Source: Clostridia bacterium
GTDB lineage: Bacteria > Bacillota > Clostridia > Acetivibrionales > DSM-2933
Length of the DNA: 64,000 nucleotides
Assembly: GCA_026416815.1 (NCBI GenBank)
Contig: JAOAEJ010000011.1
Span: 19,721-83,720 of the forward strand
Reading direction: 5' to 3'
Shown here: one piece after another, positions 1 to 8,734 of the stretch
Numbering within the stretch: the first letter of the stretch is position 1
Layout of the letters: each line of letters begins with the position of its first letter
The notes under the pieces: model-generated
Told to the model about the DNA's origin: nothing
What the model saw: the letters and a program-made list of their open reading frames with translations, nothing else
Database searches by the model: none
Program-made: the position numbers and the translations under genes

Positions 1-71
1 ATATGGAAAAGCTATTAAGCCAGATGAACGCCCAGAGTGGTTGGCTCAGTTCTCAAATGGGGCAAGGTTAA
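1..71 (+). CDS. fliD: Flagellar filament cap protein FliD, C-terminal end (partial)
   Basis: The window opens inside a gene. The frame read from base 3 gives about 22 residues ending in QSGWLSSQMGQG and then TAA at 69-71. A terminal Gln/Ser/Trp-Leu-Ser-x-Gln motif is typical of the extreme C terminus of FliD, the flagellar hook-associated cap protein, and fliS follows directly, which is the usual clostridial order. FliD forms the cap under which flagellin polymerises outside the cell. Only this tail is visible, so the call rests on the tail motif and the neighbour. Confidence 0.7.
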   Translation, partial: MEKLLSQMNAQSGWLSSQMGQG

Positions 72-116
72 GTAGATAGAGACAAGATGATTTGAAATAA
101 CAGGAGGATGTTTGTG

Positions 117-518
117 ATGGTGTTAAATAAAGGATACGAACAATATAAGGAAAGTTCCGTTCTTACCGCAAGCCCTGAGGAGTTGACCTTAATGTTGTAT
201 AACGGTCTTGTAAAGTTTATTATGAAGGCTCAGCAGGGTCTAGATGAAAAGAATCTTGAAAAAGTAAGCAATAGCATAATTAGAGCTCAGGATATTATTG
301 TAGAATTTAGGACAACCCTTGATATGAAATATGAAATATCTAAAAATTTAGAGCTTATTTATGATTACATGCATAGGCAGCTGATAGATGCAAACCTTAA
401 AAAGGATAAGGAAATTCTGGAGGAAGTGTTGGGGCTTGCGAAGGAACTGCGTGACACCTGGGCACAGGCAATGAAGATTGCAAAGCAGCAGCCAAGACCC
501 CAGCAGGTAGCCAGATAA
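117..518 (+). CDS. fliS: Flagellar export chaperone FliS
   Basis: A helical protein of about 133 residues with the FliS signatures: an N-terminal YEQYKESSVLTASPEELTLM segment, a LYNGLVKFI helix and a C-terminal LRDTWAQAMK helix. FliS binds the flagellin C terminus in the cytoplasm and prevents early polymerisation before export. An ATG at 108 is also in frame, but the strong AGGAGG at 102-107 sits directly against it. It is spaced correctly (9 nt) for the ATG at 117, so 117 is taken as the start. It lies between the fliD end and a FlgN-like gene, as part of a flagellar operon. Confidence 0.92.
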   Translation: MVLNKGYEQYKESSVLTASPEELTLMLYNGLVKFIMKAQQGLDEKNLEKVSNSIIRAQDIIVEFRTTLDMKYEISKNLELIYDYMHRQLIDANLKKDKEILEEVLGLAKELRDTWAQAMKIAKQQPRPQQVAR

Positions 519-529
519 GGGAGTTTTAT

Positions 530-1018
530 ATGACTAAAACACCAGAGATGTATATGGACAGACTGACTGAGATATCAAATAAGAAGTATGACTTGTTAAA
601 GGAAATGCTTTTGCTGACAAAGGAACAGGCATTGGTTATAACCGAGGATAGTCTTGAGAAATTACAGGCCTTTATTGTGCAGAAGCAGGAAATTATTGAA
701 AGAATAAATAAGCTGGATGAAGAATTTGATGTATATTTCCAGCGGCTTAAGCAGGAACTGAAGGTTAAGAACTTAGATGAAATGCAAGCCCATAATATAA
801 AAGGTACAGCAGAACTTAAGAGCATTGTATCTGACATAATGAGGCTTATAGGTGAGATTTCGGAGATTGAAAACCAAAACAATTGTAAGGCGAAAGAACT
901 TCTAGATAGCCTGGGTAATGAAATTAAAAAAATAAACCATGCCAAAGTAGCTAACTCAGCATACAAGGGTGGCACAGGTTTTCCGACTCCTTCTTATTTT
1001 ATAGACAGAAAGAAATAG
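530..1018 (+). CDS. FlgN/FliT-like flagellar chaperone
   Basis: This 162-residue, mostly helical, charged protein (MTKTPEMYMDRLTEISNKKY at the start) begins 11 nt after fliS with a GGGAG ribosome binding site. Length, heptad-rich helices, the short Pro/Phe-rich tail and the position after fliS fit the FlgN-type chaperones that escort hook-junction proteins or FliD in the cytoplasm. Sequence conservation in this family is weak, so the assignment relies mainly on context and helical character. It is the last gene of the operon; a hairpin follows at once. Confidence 0.65.
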   Translation: MTKTPEMYMDRLTEISNKKYDLLKEMLLLTKEQALVITEDSLEKLQAFIVQKQEIIERINKLDEEFDVYFQRLKQELKVKNLDEMQAHNIKGTAELKSIVSDIMRLIGEISEIENQNNCKAKELLDSLGNEIKKINHAKVANSAYKGGTGFPTPSYFIDRKK

Positions 1019-1030
1019 TGTAAATATAAA

Positions 1031-1056
1031 TGGTGCAGATAAAATTATCTGCACCA
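1031..1056. terminator. Hairpin terminator after the flagellar operon
   Basis: A perfect 12-bp inverted repeat (TGGTGCAGATAA, 2-nt loop, then its complement) lies 12 nt after the FlgN-like stop. The downstream side is AT-rich without a strict T run, so termination strength is uncertain. Confidence 0.6.
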
Positions 1057-1068
1057 TTAAACATTTCT

Positions 1069-1190
1069 ATATAAATTGCGATAATGATATTACAAGGAAA
1101 AATTTGATTATCGCAATATAACTCAAGGTAACAAATTGCAAAAAAGATTTAGAGAAAACTTCGTTGTAGATTCTTTTTTGCAATTTATAT
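1069..1190 (+). repeat. Dispersed double-hairpin repeat, family A copy 1
   Basis: A ~120-nt non-coding element made of two successive hairpins. The first has perfect 11-nt arms at 1075-1085 and 1107-1117 (ATTGCGATAAT and its complement). The second has perfect 15-nt arms at 1133-1147 and 1172-1186 (AAATTGCAAAAAAGA and its complement). The whole element recurs in the opposite orientation at 8485-8602 with only a few differences. It sits between two convergent genes and could also end transcription. Confidence 0.85.
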
Positions 1191-1202
1191 ATATAAAATA
1201 TT

Positions 1203-2477
1203 TTATAAAAACAAATCCAATACCAATCCGCTGTAAATATTTTGCTTAGACATCAACGTGTTAGAAGAATTAAGGTAATTGTAAAAGGTATCAAGACCTT
1301 TATTAATATTAAATGGTTTTGTATATTGCAGTGGAGAAGTCAAAACTTCATTACTCTTGGAGTATAACCTGTCTGCTAATCCATTATGCCCGGCTAAAAC
1401 ATCCTGAATGCGGGAAAGGTTTTCGCTCAGGGCTTTATCAAGCTTTTTATCATCAATGGAAAGGGTATTGTCAGCATTTATATTAATGCCAATATCCTCA
1501 AGAGAAGACTTTGTATATCTTATAATTGAACTAAACTCTTCTCCTAACTTTTCTGCTCCTTTGAAATCGGAAGAGTAGAGGCTGGTAAGCTTGGTAATGC
1601 TATTAAATCTTTCAATAAGGTCTTTGATATCCGATTTAATAGCATTTGTGTCAGTATCAATATCTAATTTTACATCTTTACCCGTTGCCTTACGGAGGGT
1701 GACGTTTACCTTGCCATTATTAATCGTAAGGTCATTTTCCTGAGAAGTATGCTGCTTGCCGTTAATAGTGTATTCTGCATTTTGGGCCTGTGTTGAAACT
1801 GTTCCTATGCTAGATATTGAAACGGCGTTACCTTTTGTATCCGATAAGGTAAAAGCACAGCCAGTACCCGTTTTATCCGAAACAACTTTAAGGAAGCTTG
1901 TATCGGTCTTGGAGTCGGAAACTACACTAGCTGTAACTCCGGCTTTTGCATAATTTATTGCTTTTGCCATATTGGAGAGGCTTGTCTGATTTGTATCAAA
2001 TATATCTACGATAAAGGATACAGATTTTTTATTACCACCTACATCTAAAGTAAAAGTATTTATACCATGAGTAAAAGATGTATCGTCTTTTGAATTCAGC
2101 AGGCTGCCGGTATTTGTCTGAGAGGTAGCCAGTTTGGATACATTTAATGTATAAGAAGCTTTATCTGCATTTGGTAGTGCTTCGCCGATAGCAGAATTTT
2201 GATCTGAGGATAAAACTGTCTTTTGGCTGAGGCTTGAATCGGTACCTTTTGATTTAAATGCCTTAGAAGCTTCTTTCATTTCATTTATATTACTGCTTAG
2301 GGCAGTCAGATATGATGACATGGTAGATTGAGCCTTTTTGCCGAAGGTCTGGGAGTATACTCTGCTGGCGATAGAATTATACATAAGGTTAGTTACATTG
2401 TTAACCTTATGTGTTTCCACAGGAGATTTAAATATATTATAATAATAGCTTGTAAGACCATAAATTGTATTGGCCAT
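1203..2477 (-). CDS. FliD-like flagellar cap paralogue
   Basis: A ~424-residue protein with a FliD_N-like segment (YTLNVSKLATSQTNTGS, about residues 110-130). Its C-terminal half resembles FliD_C (NDLTINNGKVNVTLRKATG, then DIKDLIERFNSITKL). It is likely secreted through the flagellar export apparatus and may cap or associate with the filament. The start is placed at the ATG at 2477, 7 nt after GGAGGT; an upstream in-frame ATG overlaps that ribosome binding site. It converges on the flagellar operon and is separated from it by repeat family A. It is shorter than a typical FliD and the N-terminal ~100 residues are unusual, so its exact role is uncertain. Confidence 0.7.
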   Translation of the reverse strand: MANTIYGLTSYYYNIFKSPVETHKVNNVTNLMYNSIASRVYSQTFGKKAQSTMSSYLTALSSNINEMKEASKAFKSKGTDSSLSQKTVLSSDQNSAIGEALPNADKASYTLNVSKLATSQTNTGSLLNSKDDTSFTHGINTFTLDVGGNKKSVSFIVDIFDTNQTSLSNMAKAINYAKAGVTASVVSDSKTDTSFLKVVSDKTGTGCAFTLSDTKGNAVSISSIGTVSTQAQNAEYTINGKQHTSQENDLTINNGKVNVTLRKATGKDVKLDIDTDTNAIKSDIKDLIERFNSITKLTSLYSSDFKGAEKLGEEFSSIIRYTKSSLEDIGININADNTLSIDDKKLDKALSENLSRIQDVLAGHNGLADRLYSKSNEVLTSPLQYTKPFNINKGLDTFYNYLNSSNTLMSKQNIYSGLVLDLFL

Positions 2478-2616
2478 TATATTCACCTCCATAAATAGAG
2501 CCAGAAAGTGTTTATAATGCTATTATAGCAATTTTTGGGTGGAAAGTAAATACAACAACTGTAAACCAATGGTCGAAAATAATATTTCCAAATGGTTTGC
2601 TTAATTTAAACTATCT

Positions 2617-2720
2617 ATAGATAATTTAGGTTGAAATTAGTGATTTCCAGCTAGGTAATGAGCTGTGACAAGTGCGATTTACCTAGCTGGATAAAATCAC
2701 TTTCAACCTAAACTGTCTAT
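2617..2720. repeat. Palindromic ~100-nt repeat, family B copy 1
   Basis: A long imperfect palindrome that starts ATAGATAATTTAGGTTGA and ends TCAACCTAAACTGTCTAT, with inner arms CCAGCTAGGTAA and TTACCTAGCTGG around a short apical loop. The same architecture occurs at 16163-16265, and more divergent forms at 18273-18377 and 31953-32018. It touches the stop end of the hydrolase gene on the minus strand. Confidence 0.85.
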
Positions 2721-3622
2721 ATGTTCCGGTGCTCTCCATAAACCTTATTTTCTAAGAAATCAAACACTTTTTTGATATATTCCTCTGGGAAATTCCAGTA
2801 AATAGAGAGGTGGTCAGCGCCTTGGGTCTCCCAATAAACAGCGTTATCCGCTGCAAGCTTTGAATATACATTGTACAGTTTTCTACCGTTTTCTACTGAG
2901 ATATACGTGTCATCCTTGCTGTGTATAAATAGAACAGGCCTAGGAGCGATTTTATGCATAACCTTTCTGGGACTTACATGGGCAGGGTCTAGCCCCATAG
3001 CTGATTTTATAGAAAATAAAATCAGTTTGCTAAAAGGAAATGACGGAAGTCGGCTCCATACAGGAAGCTGCTTGTCAAGGTAGTTTTTAAGGTCTGAGAA
3101 GCCGCTGTCCTCGATTACAGCGTCAACATCACTGCTTTCGGAGGCTGCTAGCAGGCTGGAGGAAGCACCCATAGAGAAGCCCATAAGGACTATATTTCTA
3201 GAACCGCGGGATTTTACATAATCTATAGCCCCGAGTATGTCATCTTTTTCATAAAGGCCAATTGATGTGAAAGTACCTTCCGAAGTACCTGCGTTTCTGA
3301 AATCAAATGTAAGAACGTTGTAGCCTCTGCTATTGAAATCTTTTATGAGGTTAAAGGTGCGTTCTTTAAAAATAAGCCTATTCATTTTATAACCGTGACA
3401 GAGAATTACAGTTTTGTCACTGCCACCTGCACTAAAATACCAGCCTTTGAGATTCAGCGTTTTGCTTATATCTTTAAAGGAGACATCTTCATAGGACGGT
3501 ACATCGATAAGGGAAAAGACCGGAATAGCCCTTCTCTTGGGATGTATGAGTTTCCATCCTACAAAAGCGGAATATGCCAGTAAAGCTATGGTGATAAGCA
3601 TTATTACTGTAATTACCTTCAT
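2717..3622 (-). CDS. Membrane-anchored alpha/beta hydrolase
   Basis: About 301 residues. One hydrophobic N-terminal helix (MKVITVIMLITIALLAYSAF) probably anchors it in the membrane with the catalytic part outside. The serine hydrolase motif GFSMGAS places the nucleophile at Ser150; the acid in HSKDD and the late His in GADHL complete the triad, and HGYKMN supplies the oxyanion region. The protein resembles the YqkD/BAAT-like family often annotated as alpha/beta hydrolase of unknown substrate. The start chosen is the ATG at 3622, 7 nt after GAGGAG; an upstream GTG at 3658 would add 12 residues. It is monocistronic and its substrate cannot be inferred. Confidence 0.85.
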   Translation of the reverse strand: MKVITVIMLITIALLAYSAFVGWKLIHPKRRAIPVFSLIDVPSYEDVSFKDISKTLNLKGWYFSAGGSDKTVILCHGYKMNRLIFKERTFNLIKDFNSRGYNVLTFDFRNAGTSEGTFTSIGLYEKDDILGAIDYVKSRGSRNIVLMGFSMGASSSLLAASESSDVDAVIEDSGFSDLKNYLDKQLPVWSRLPSFPFSKLILFSIKSAMGLDPAHVSPRKVMHKIAPRPVLFIHSKDDTYISVENGRKLYNVYSKLAADNAVYWETQGADHLSIYWNFPEEYIKKVFDFLENKVYGEHRNI

Positions 3623-3824
3623 AAATATGCTCCTCATCTTATAGGGGTTATTTGACACAAGTTTAATAAATAGATACTTACAACGGTAGCCGTCCGAACT
3701 ATTGGAGGTATGTCAATAGCTGGTCTAAAAATTGTTCATTGACTGAAGATTTATCAAGGATTATTATATTTTTATTTACTAGTAAAGTAAAGTAGAATTA
3801 CAGAAATTAGGGGGGACTTAGAAA

Positions 3825-4703
3825 ATGTGCGGTATTTGCCCCAGAGGCTGTAGGGTTAATAGGGATAGTGTGGCTGGTTTTTGTGGAGTGGGTAATTTGC
3901 CTGTAGTAGCAAAGGCATTCTTACATAAGTGGGAAGAGCCTTGTATCAGCGGTACCAACGGATCGGGTACTGTATTCTTTTCGGGGTGCAATTTGAAGTG
4001 TGTGTACTGTCAAAACTACCAGATAAGTCAGGAGAATTTCGGTAGGGAAGTATCCATTGGGAAGCTGAGGGATATATATATTTTCCTTCAAGCTAAAGGT
4101 GCACATAATATAAACCTTGTGAATCCTACCCATTTTGTAAGTTCTATAAGGGATAGTTTGATTGGGCTGGACGAATTAGAGATTCCCGTTGTATATAACT
4201 CAAACGGTTATGACAGTATTGAAGGGCTGGAGTATATGAAGGGGGTGGTAGATGTATATCTGCCCGATTTAAAGTATTTTAGCCCTGAAACAGCTGCAAG
4301 ATATTCGGGTGCAAGCGATTATTTTGATATTGCTACAAGGGCGATACTGGAGATGTATGCCCAGGTTGGGCCACCATTGCTGGACAGTAATGGGGTTATA
4401 CGCAGAGGGTTGATAATAAGGCACTTGATTCTCCCAGGACAATATAAGGAGTCCATTAAAATTTTGGATTGGATAAGGGCAAACCTTCCCAATGACATAT
4501 ATATAAGTCTCATGAGCCAGTATACTCCATATTACAAGGCCAGGTGCCACAAGGAAATAGACAGAAGGATTACTACAATGGAATACAGAAAGGTGGTAGA
4601 CCATCTCTACAAGCTTGGATTGGAAAATGGCTATGTACAGGAGCGGGAATCGGCAAAAGAGGAATATATACCGGACTTCAACCTGGAGGGTGTAAAAGAA
4701 TAA
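3825..4703 (+). CDS. Radical SAM protein, PflA/PflX-like
   Basis: A 292-residue radical SAM enzyme. The 4Fe-4S motif C-x3-C-x2-C is seen as GCNLKCVYCQNY (Cys55, Cys59, Cys62). An N-terminal Cys-rich stretch (MCGICPRGCRVNRDSVAG) is characteristic of the PflX-type subgroup annotated as related to pyruvate formate-lyase activating enzyme. It should generate a 5'-deoxyadenosyl radical in the cytoplasm; the protein it activates, if any, is unknown, and no glycyl radical enzyme is nearby. A GGGGG-rich ribosome binding site precedes ATG 3825. Confidence 0.85.
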   Translation: MCGICPRGCRVNRDSVAGFCGVGNLPVVAKAFLHKWEEPCISGTNGSGTVFFSGCNLKCVYCQNYQISQENFGREVSIGKLRDIYIFLQAKGAHNINLVNPTHFVSSIRDSLIGLDELEIPVVYNSNGYDSIEGLEYMKGVVDVYLPDLKYFSPETAARYSGASDYFDIATRAILEMYAQVGPPLLDSNGVIRRGLIIRHLILPGQYKESIKILDWIRANLPNDIYISLMSQYTPYYKARCHKEIDRRITTMEYRKVVDHLYKLGLENGYVQERESAKEEYIPDFNLEGVKE

Positions 4704-4814
4704 TTAAAGATATAGGATTTTATTATGTATAATCGAGGATTGAACATAAGCTTTTAAAACGGTATAATTTAAGTAAATAAGCTACTTTACACTATGGTAA
4801 AGGATGATATAAAC

Positions 4815-5711
4815 ATGGAAGAAACCGTACTTCCTAAGGCATGGGAGAGTTTGCTGAATTCTTCAAGCTTTGTTCCCGTAATAGTAAAAACCATTGAGAG
4901 AATTCAGGATGCAAGCTGGTCCAGTGACCTTAGCAGCCACGAGTTCTTTGAAATGGTCTATATAAAAAAAGGTAATGCTATATTTGAAATTTCAGGTCAA
5001 TCGCCGGCAATTGGCCCCAATGACATTATAATAATAAAGCCCAATCAACTGCATCGGTTTATAGTAAAGTCGGATACTGGCTGTGAGTTTATAGTTTTAA
5101 GCTTTAAATTTGTAAATCAGGTGAACAGTGGGTTTTGGGAAGCGTCTCTTGAGGATTTCTTAAACTTTGTAAGCAATAAAGAAGCAGGTGCTTTTATCAG
5201 GCTTAAGGTGAGTCAGAAAAACGAAATTATTGTGCTTTTAAACAGGATACTGAAGGAAAGGGAAAGTACCGAGATTGGGAGTGAGTTTTTAAACTACCTA
5301 ATGGTTTTAGAACTTTTTGTACTTATCTCCAGAGCCCTTAAAATGGAGTGGGAAAACAGTATCGAAGATAAGAGTCCAAAGCTCAAAGAGTTAATCCGTG
5401 CTTCGGTAAAGTATATTAACAATAATTTTGAGAGAGATATTTCAATAGCCCACATAGCAAGGTATGTGTTCTTAAGCCCAAGCTATTTTACTAGAGCATT
5501 TAAGGAGGATATGGGTATCAGCCCAATCAATTATCTTTTAAAGGTAAGAATTGAAAGAGCGAAAGAGCTATTGACGGACACTTATATAAAGATTAGTGAT
5601 ATTGCTCTAAGTGTGGGATTTTCAAACCAGCAAAGGTTTAACGAAATATTTAAAAAGCATATGGATATCACACCGCTGCAGTACAGGAAACAAAATTGCA
5701 GCAAGAAATAA
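4815..5711 (+). CDS. AraC-family transcriptional regulator with cupin domain
   Basis: About 298 residues. The N-terminal half is a cupin-like sensor (SSHEFFEMVYIKKGNAIFEI, then HRFIVKSDTGCEFIVLSF). The C-terminal ~100 residues hold two helix-turn-helix motifs of AraC type (IAHIARYVFLSPSYFTRAFK and ISDIALSVGFSNQQRFNEIF). It probably binds a sugar or other small ligand and regulates a nearby promoter. Start: ATG 4815, 10 nt after AAAGGA, is favoured over ATG 4794, which lacks a ribosome binding site. The target is not evident from its neighbours. Confidence 0.88.
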   Translation: MEETVLPKAWESLLNSSSFVPVIVKTIERIQDASWSSDLSSHEFFEMVYIKKGNAIFEISGQSPAIGPNDIIIIKPNQLHRFIVKSDTGCEFIVLSFKFVNQVNSGFWEASLEDFLNFVSNKEAGAFIRLKVSQKNEIIVLLNRILKERESTEIGSEFLNYLMVLELFVLISRALKMEWENSIEDKSPKLKELIRASVKYINNNFERDISIAHIARYVFLSPSYFTRAFKEDMGISPINYLLKVRIERAKELLTDTYIKISDIALSVGFSNQQRFNEIFKKHMDITPLQYRKQNCSKK

Positions 5712-5980
5712 TATGAGGTTATAAAGTATGAAGCGTGCGGCACTTGCTCTAAGGGGAGGGAATACTTTAGAAGAAGTAGTGCTGTTTTTTATTTGCTTTG
5801 GGGAAATGCAGATGGGTTGGGAAGAAACTTTCATATATTTGGCGGTCAAAAAACATTAAAAAATGATACATAATTTAAATAGATTACAGGAAGAACTAAA
5901 AGAACCATCCCTGTATAATAGCTATTATAAAATACTATATCAGATTACTGAATGCTGGATTTTACATAAAAAATAAGTAA

Positions 5981-6061
5981 TATGCTGGTGTAGCATTCCC
6001 TGAGTTCATGCAGGAATTAATATCTGCTGATGGACTTATAGAATATATAAAAAGAATTTAA
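5981..6061 (+). pseudogene. leuD: Remnant of leuD (3-isopropylmalate dehydratase small subunit), C-terminal end
   Basis: In the 379-nt gap before leuB, the frame 5981-6061 encodes FPEFMQELISADGLIEYIKR and stops. This matches the conserved C-terminal tail of LeuD (pattern xFMQEIIxAGGLIEYxKK), the usual gene directly upstream of leuB in clostridial leucine operons. The rest of leuD is missing and a stop lies just upstream in frame. The remaining spacer (5712-5980) holds only two very short open frames (5728-5859 and 5862-5975) that I do not recognise. Recognition of the tail is from family memory, not a search. Confidence 0.65.
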
Positions 6062-6090
6062 ACAAATAGTTTGAACAAGGAGGATGTATT

Positions 6091-7179
6091 ATGAAGTTTA
6101 AAATAACGGTACTTCCGGGTGACGGTATAGGCCCGGAAGTTATAGAACAGGCTATTGATGTAATAAAGTTAGTTGGTGAAAAATATGACCATGAATTTGA
6201 AATGCAGGAAGCTCTGATAGGTGGATGTGCTATTGACGCCCATGGTGTACCCCTTCCCGAACAGACTCTTGAAATGTGTAAAAATTCCGATGCGGTACTT
6301 CTTGGAGCTGTTGGCGGATTCAAATGGGATACCCTTCCGGGACACATAAGGCCGGAAGCTGGGCTTTTAGGCATACGTGCCGGTTTGGGACTTTATGCAA
6401 ACTTAAGGCCTGCTATCATATACAGTGCATTAAAGGACGCTTCACCGCTAAGACCGGATATAGTAAAAGACGGTATAGATATCATGGTAGTTCGTGAGTT
6501 AACAGGTGGAATGTACTTTGGAGATAGGGGCAGACTCCAGACTGAAAACATGGGAGAAGCTGCCTATGATACAGAGCAGTACAGCGTTTTAGAGGTTGAA
6601 AGAATTGCAAGACTGGCCTTTGAAACTGCAATGAAGAGAAATAAGAAGCTTATGTCGGTAGACAAAGCAAACGTTCTTGAAAGCTCAAGGCTGTGGAGAG
6701 AAGTAGTAATAAAATTGTCCGCAGAATATCCTGAAGTAGAGCTTAGCCATATGTATGTAGACAATGCTGCAATGCAGCTTGTAAGGAATCCAATGCAGTT
6801 TGATGTAATTGTTACAACAAATATGTTTGGTGATATACTTTCAGACGAAGCTTCAATGATAACCGGATCAATCGGTATGCTGCCTTCAGCCAGCCTTGGA
6901 AAAGGAACGCTTGGCCTGTATGAGCCAATACACGGTTCAGCGCCTGACATAGCAGGACAGAATAAGGCAAACCCAATAGCTACTATACTTTCAGTATCTA
7001 TGATGATGAAGTACTCCTTCGGACTTGATGATGTTGCTAAAGAAATTGAGGACGCTGTAGTTAATGTTTTAAATAAAGGCTACAGGACAGGAGATATAGC
7101 TTCCGAAGGAACTAAAGTAGTAGGTACAAAAGAAATGGGTCAGCTCATAAAGGATGAAATCACTGGAGCTGCAAAGTAA
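6091..7179 (+). CDS. leuB: 3-isopropylmalate dehydrogenase
   Basis: 362 residues, a full-length member of the isocitrate/isopropylmalate dehydrogenase family. Motifs: N-terminal [28 protein letters not shown] for substrate binding, [14 protein letters not shown], the metal/substrate loop [18 protein letters not shown] and [20 protein letters not shown]. It oxidises and decarboxylates 3-isopropylmalate with NAD+ in leucine biosynthesis in the cytoplasm. AAGGAGG precedes ATG 6091. It stands alone here behind a leuD remnant, so leuC and an intact leuD must lie elsewhere if the pathway works. Confidence 0.96.
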   Translation: MKFKITVLPGDGIGPEVIEQAIDVIKLVGEKYDHEFEMQEALIGGCAIDAHGVPLPEQTLEMCKNSDAVLLGAVGGFKWDTLPGHIRPEAGLLGIRAGLGLYANLRPAIIYSALKDASPLRPDIVKDGIDIMVVRELTGGMYFGDRGRLQTENMGEAAYDTEQYSVLEVERIARLAFETAMKRNKKLMSVDKANVLESSRLWREVVIKLSAEYPEVELSHMYVDNAAMQLVRNPMQFDVIVTTNMFGDILSDEASMITGSIGMLPSASLGKGTLGLYEPIHGSAPDIAGQNKANPIATILSVSMMMKYSFGLDDVAKEIEDAVVNVLNKGYRTGDIASEGTKVVGTKEMGQLIKDEITGAAK

Positions 7180-7220
7180 TTTGAGTAATATAGAGTATTA
7201 ATTGAGTATACAATACATAT

Positions 7221-7260
7221 AAAAATAGTTCCGGTACAATAGGTACCGGAACTATTTTTA
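7221..7260 (+). terminator. Rho-independent terminator of leuB
   Basis: A strong stem (AAAATAGTTCCGGTAC, 4-5-nt loop, GTACCGGAACTATTTT) ends in a T run, about 45 nt after the leuB stop. Confidence 0.9.
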
Positions 7261-7344
7261 TATGTAAATAAGTATATGAGTGCAGTAGATTATCACACAT
7301 CAAGACTGTTTATGGCAGCTGCCAACAAATAGTTTATAAAAAAT

Positions 7345-8235
7345 TTAAGACTTGTTTATCTTGACTATACTTGCCATAATCAGAACCATACCCGCAATTT
7401 GAACTACTGTCAATTTTTCTCCGAGGACAAAATAACCGAATATGACAGAAAAAACGGGAATGAAATTTAGAAAAGCCGATGAAACTGTAGGCCCCAACCT
7501 TTTGGAGGCATAAATATAAAAAAAGTATGAAGCAGCCGAGCAAAGGACTCCAAGGTATATGAGGTTTACCAACGATACAGGAGATGGAACCTTCCAACTA
7601 TCTACCTCATGAATTACAAAGGGTATAAATAGAAATATACTTGCAACAGTTTGATATGCGGTAATTACTATACTTGGATACTTCTCCGACAGGCTTTTAT
7701 TAAAGATTGTATATACAACCCATGCAATCATGGCAGCAATCACGAGAAGATTTCCTACTAAAGTGGAAGAGGAGAGATCCAAAGTTCCGTTAACTGTTAT
7801 AACAAGGTACACTCCTAAGATGGATAGTATTATACATAAAACCATTTTCAAATTAATCTTTTGTTTAAATAACAATGCTTCGCTGATAAGAGTAAATATT
7901 GGAACCGAGGCTACAATCATAGAAGCATTGGAGGCTGTTGTATACTTGATTCCTGTGTTTTCAAAGATAAAGTAGAGGACAATTCCAAAGAAGCCAGAAG
8001 CAGCTATAAAGCCTAAGTCCTTAAGTCTGACCGGGACAAATGACCGAGTAAATAAAAGCCATAGTAGAAGGATAACCGCTGCTATTATCTGTCTGAAAAA
8101 GGCGATTGAGGCAGGGGAAAGCTCGGTAAGCACTATTTTGGTACTTATGAAGGAATATGCCCAAAATATTACCGGTAACATAATAAGTGCAACGGATAAA
8201 TAATAGTCTTTTTTGCCATCTCTAAATATTTTCAA
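7345..8235 (-). CDS. EamA/DMT-family transporter
   Basis: A ~296-residue very hydrophobic protein with about ten membrane segments arranged as two EamA repeats. Each has the typical Pro/Phe-rich first helix and a late GE motif (IGVYLVITVNG in the middle; FIPVFSVIFGYFVLGEKLT near the end). Members export or exchange small metabolites across the inner membrane; the substrate is unknown. The start is likely the TTG at 8235, 7 nt after GGGGG; a TTG at 8250 inside the same region is also possible. It is transcribed away from the opp operon and convergent with leuB. Confidence 0.85.
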   Translation of the reverse strand: MKIFRDGKKDYYLSVALIMLPVIFWAYSFISTKIVLTELSPASIAFFRQIIAAVILLLWLLFTRSFVPVRLKDLGFIAASGFFGIVLYFIFENTGIKYTTASNASMIVASVPIFTLISEALLFKQKINLKMVLCIILSILGVYLVITVNGTLDLSSSTLVGNLLVIAAMIAWVVYTIFNKSLSEKYPSIVITAYQTVASIFLFIPFVIHEVDSWKVPSPVSLVNLIYLGVLCSAASYFFYIYASKRLGPTVSSAFLNFIPVFSVIFGYFVLGEKLTVVQIAGMVLIMASIVKINKS

Positions 8236-8484
8236 TTCTTTTTCCCCCAAAAATATAAAATATCGTTTTATTATACCATTCGGTACATTTTAACACAATT
8301 TAAACCTTGTGCAAAATAAAGTCTAAATAGTTTATGAGGTTAATAACAGGACTTGCGGGAAATGCATTATAAGTACTGAATATTAGTGATAGATTTCACA
8401 TACAAAATTGTGTAATAAAAGCTTGTGCAATTGTGGAATAAAATCACATGTTTCTATATATTTTATTAATATATAAAAACATGT

Positions 8485-8602
8485 ATACAAATTGCAAAAA
8501 GAATCTACAACGAAGTTTCCCTAAATCTTTTTTGCAATTTGTTATCTTAAGTTATATTGCGATAATCAAATTTTTCTTGTATATCATTATCGCAATTTAT
8601 AT
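8485..8602 (-). repeat. Dispersed double-hairpin repeat, family A copy 2
   Basis: Reverse-complement copy of the element at 1069-1190, with both hairpins conserved (AAATTGCAAAAA and GCGATAAT arms). It occupies the middle of the ~500-nt gap between the divergent EamA gene and oppB. The rest of this gap (8236-8484, 8603-8734) is AT-rich and should hold both promoters; I see no convincing -35/-10 pair. Confidence 0.85.
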
Positions 8603-8734
8603 TGCTTGAATTTTATGTGAAATTGTAATGCCATCAACAGAATTAACCGCTTTTAATGTAGACATAATATACAAAATATATAAAGGCACATACAACTGTA
8701 TATGTATTTAGTTATGTAAAGGGGTGCGTTCCAT

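Noticed and set aside
5728..5975. Two tiny frames in the gap before leuB
   Set aside because: Poor ribosome binding sites and no recognisable content; only the LeuD tail after them could be supported.
8236..8734. Possible T-box or other riboswitch upstream of oppB
   Set aside because: No T-box sequence or known riboswitch core was seen; the structure present is the family A repeat in reverse orientation.
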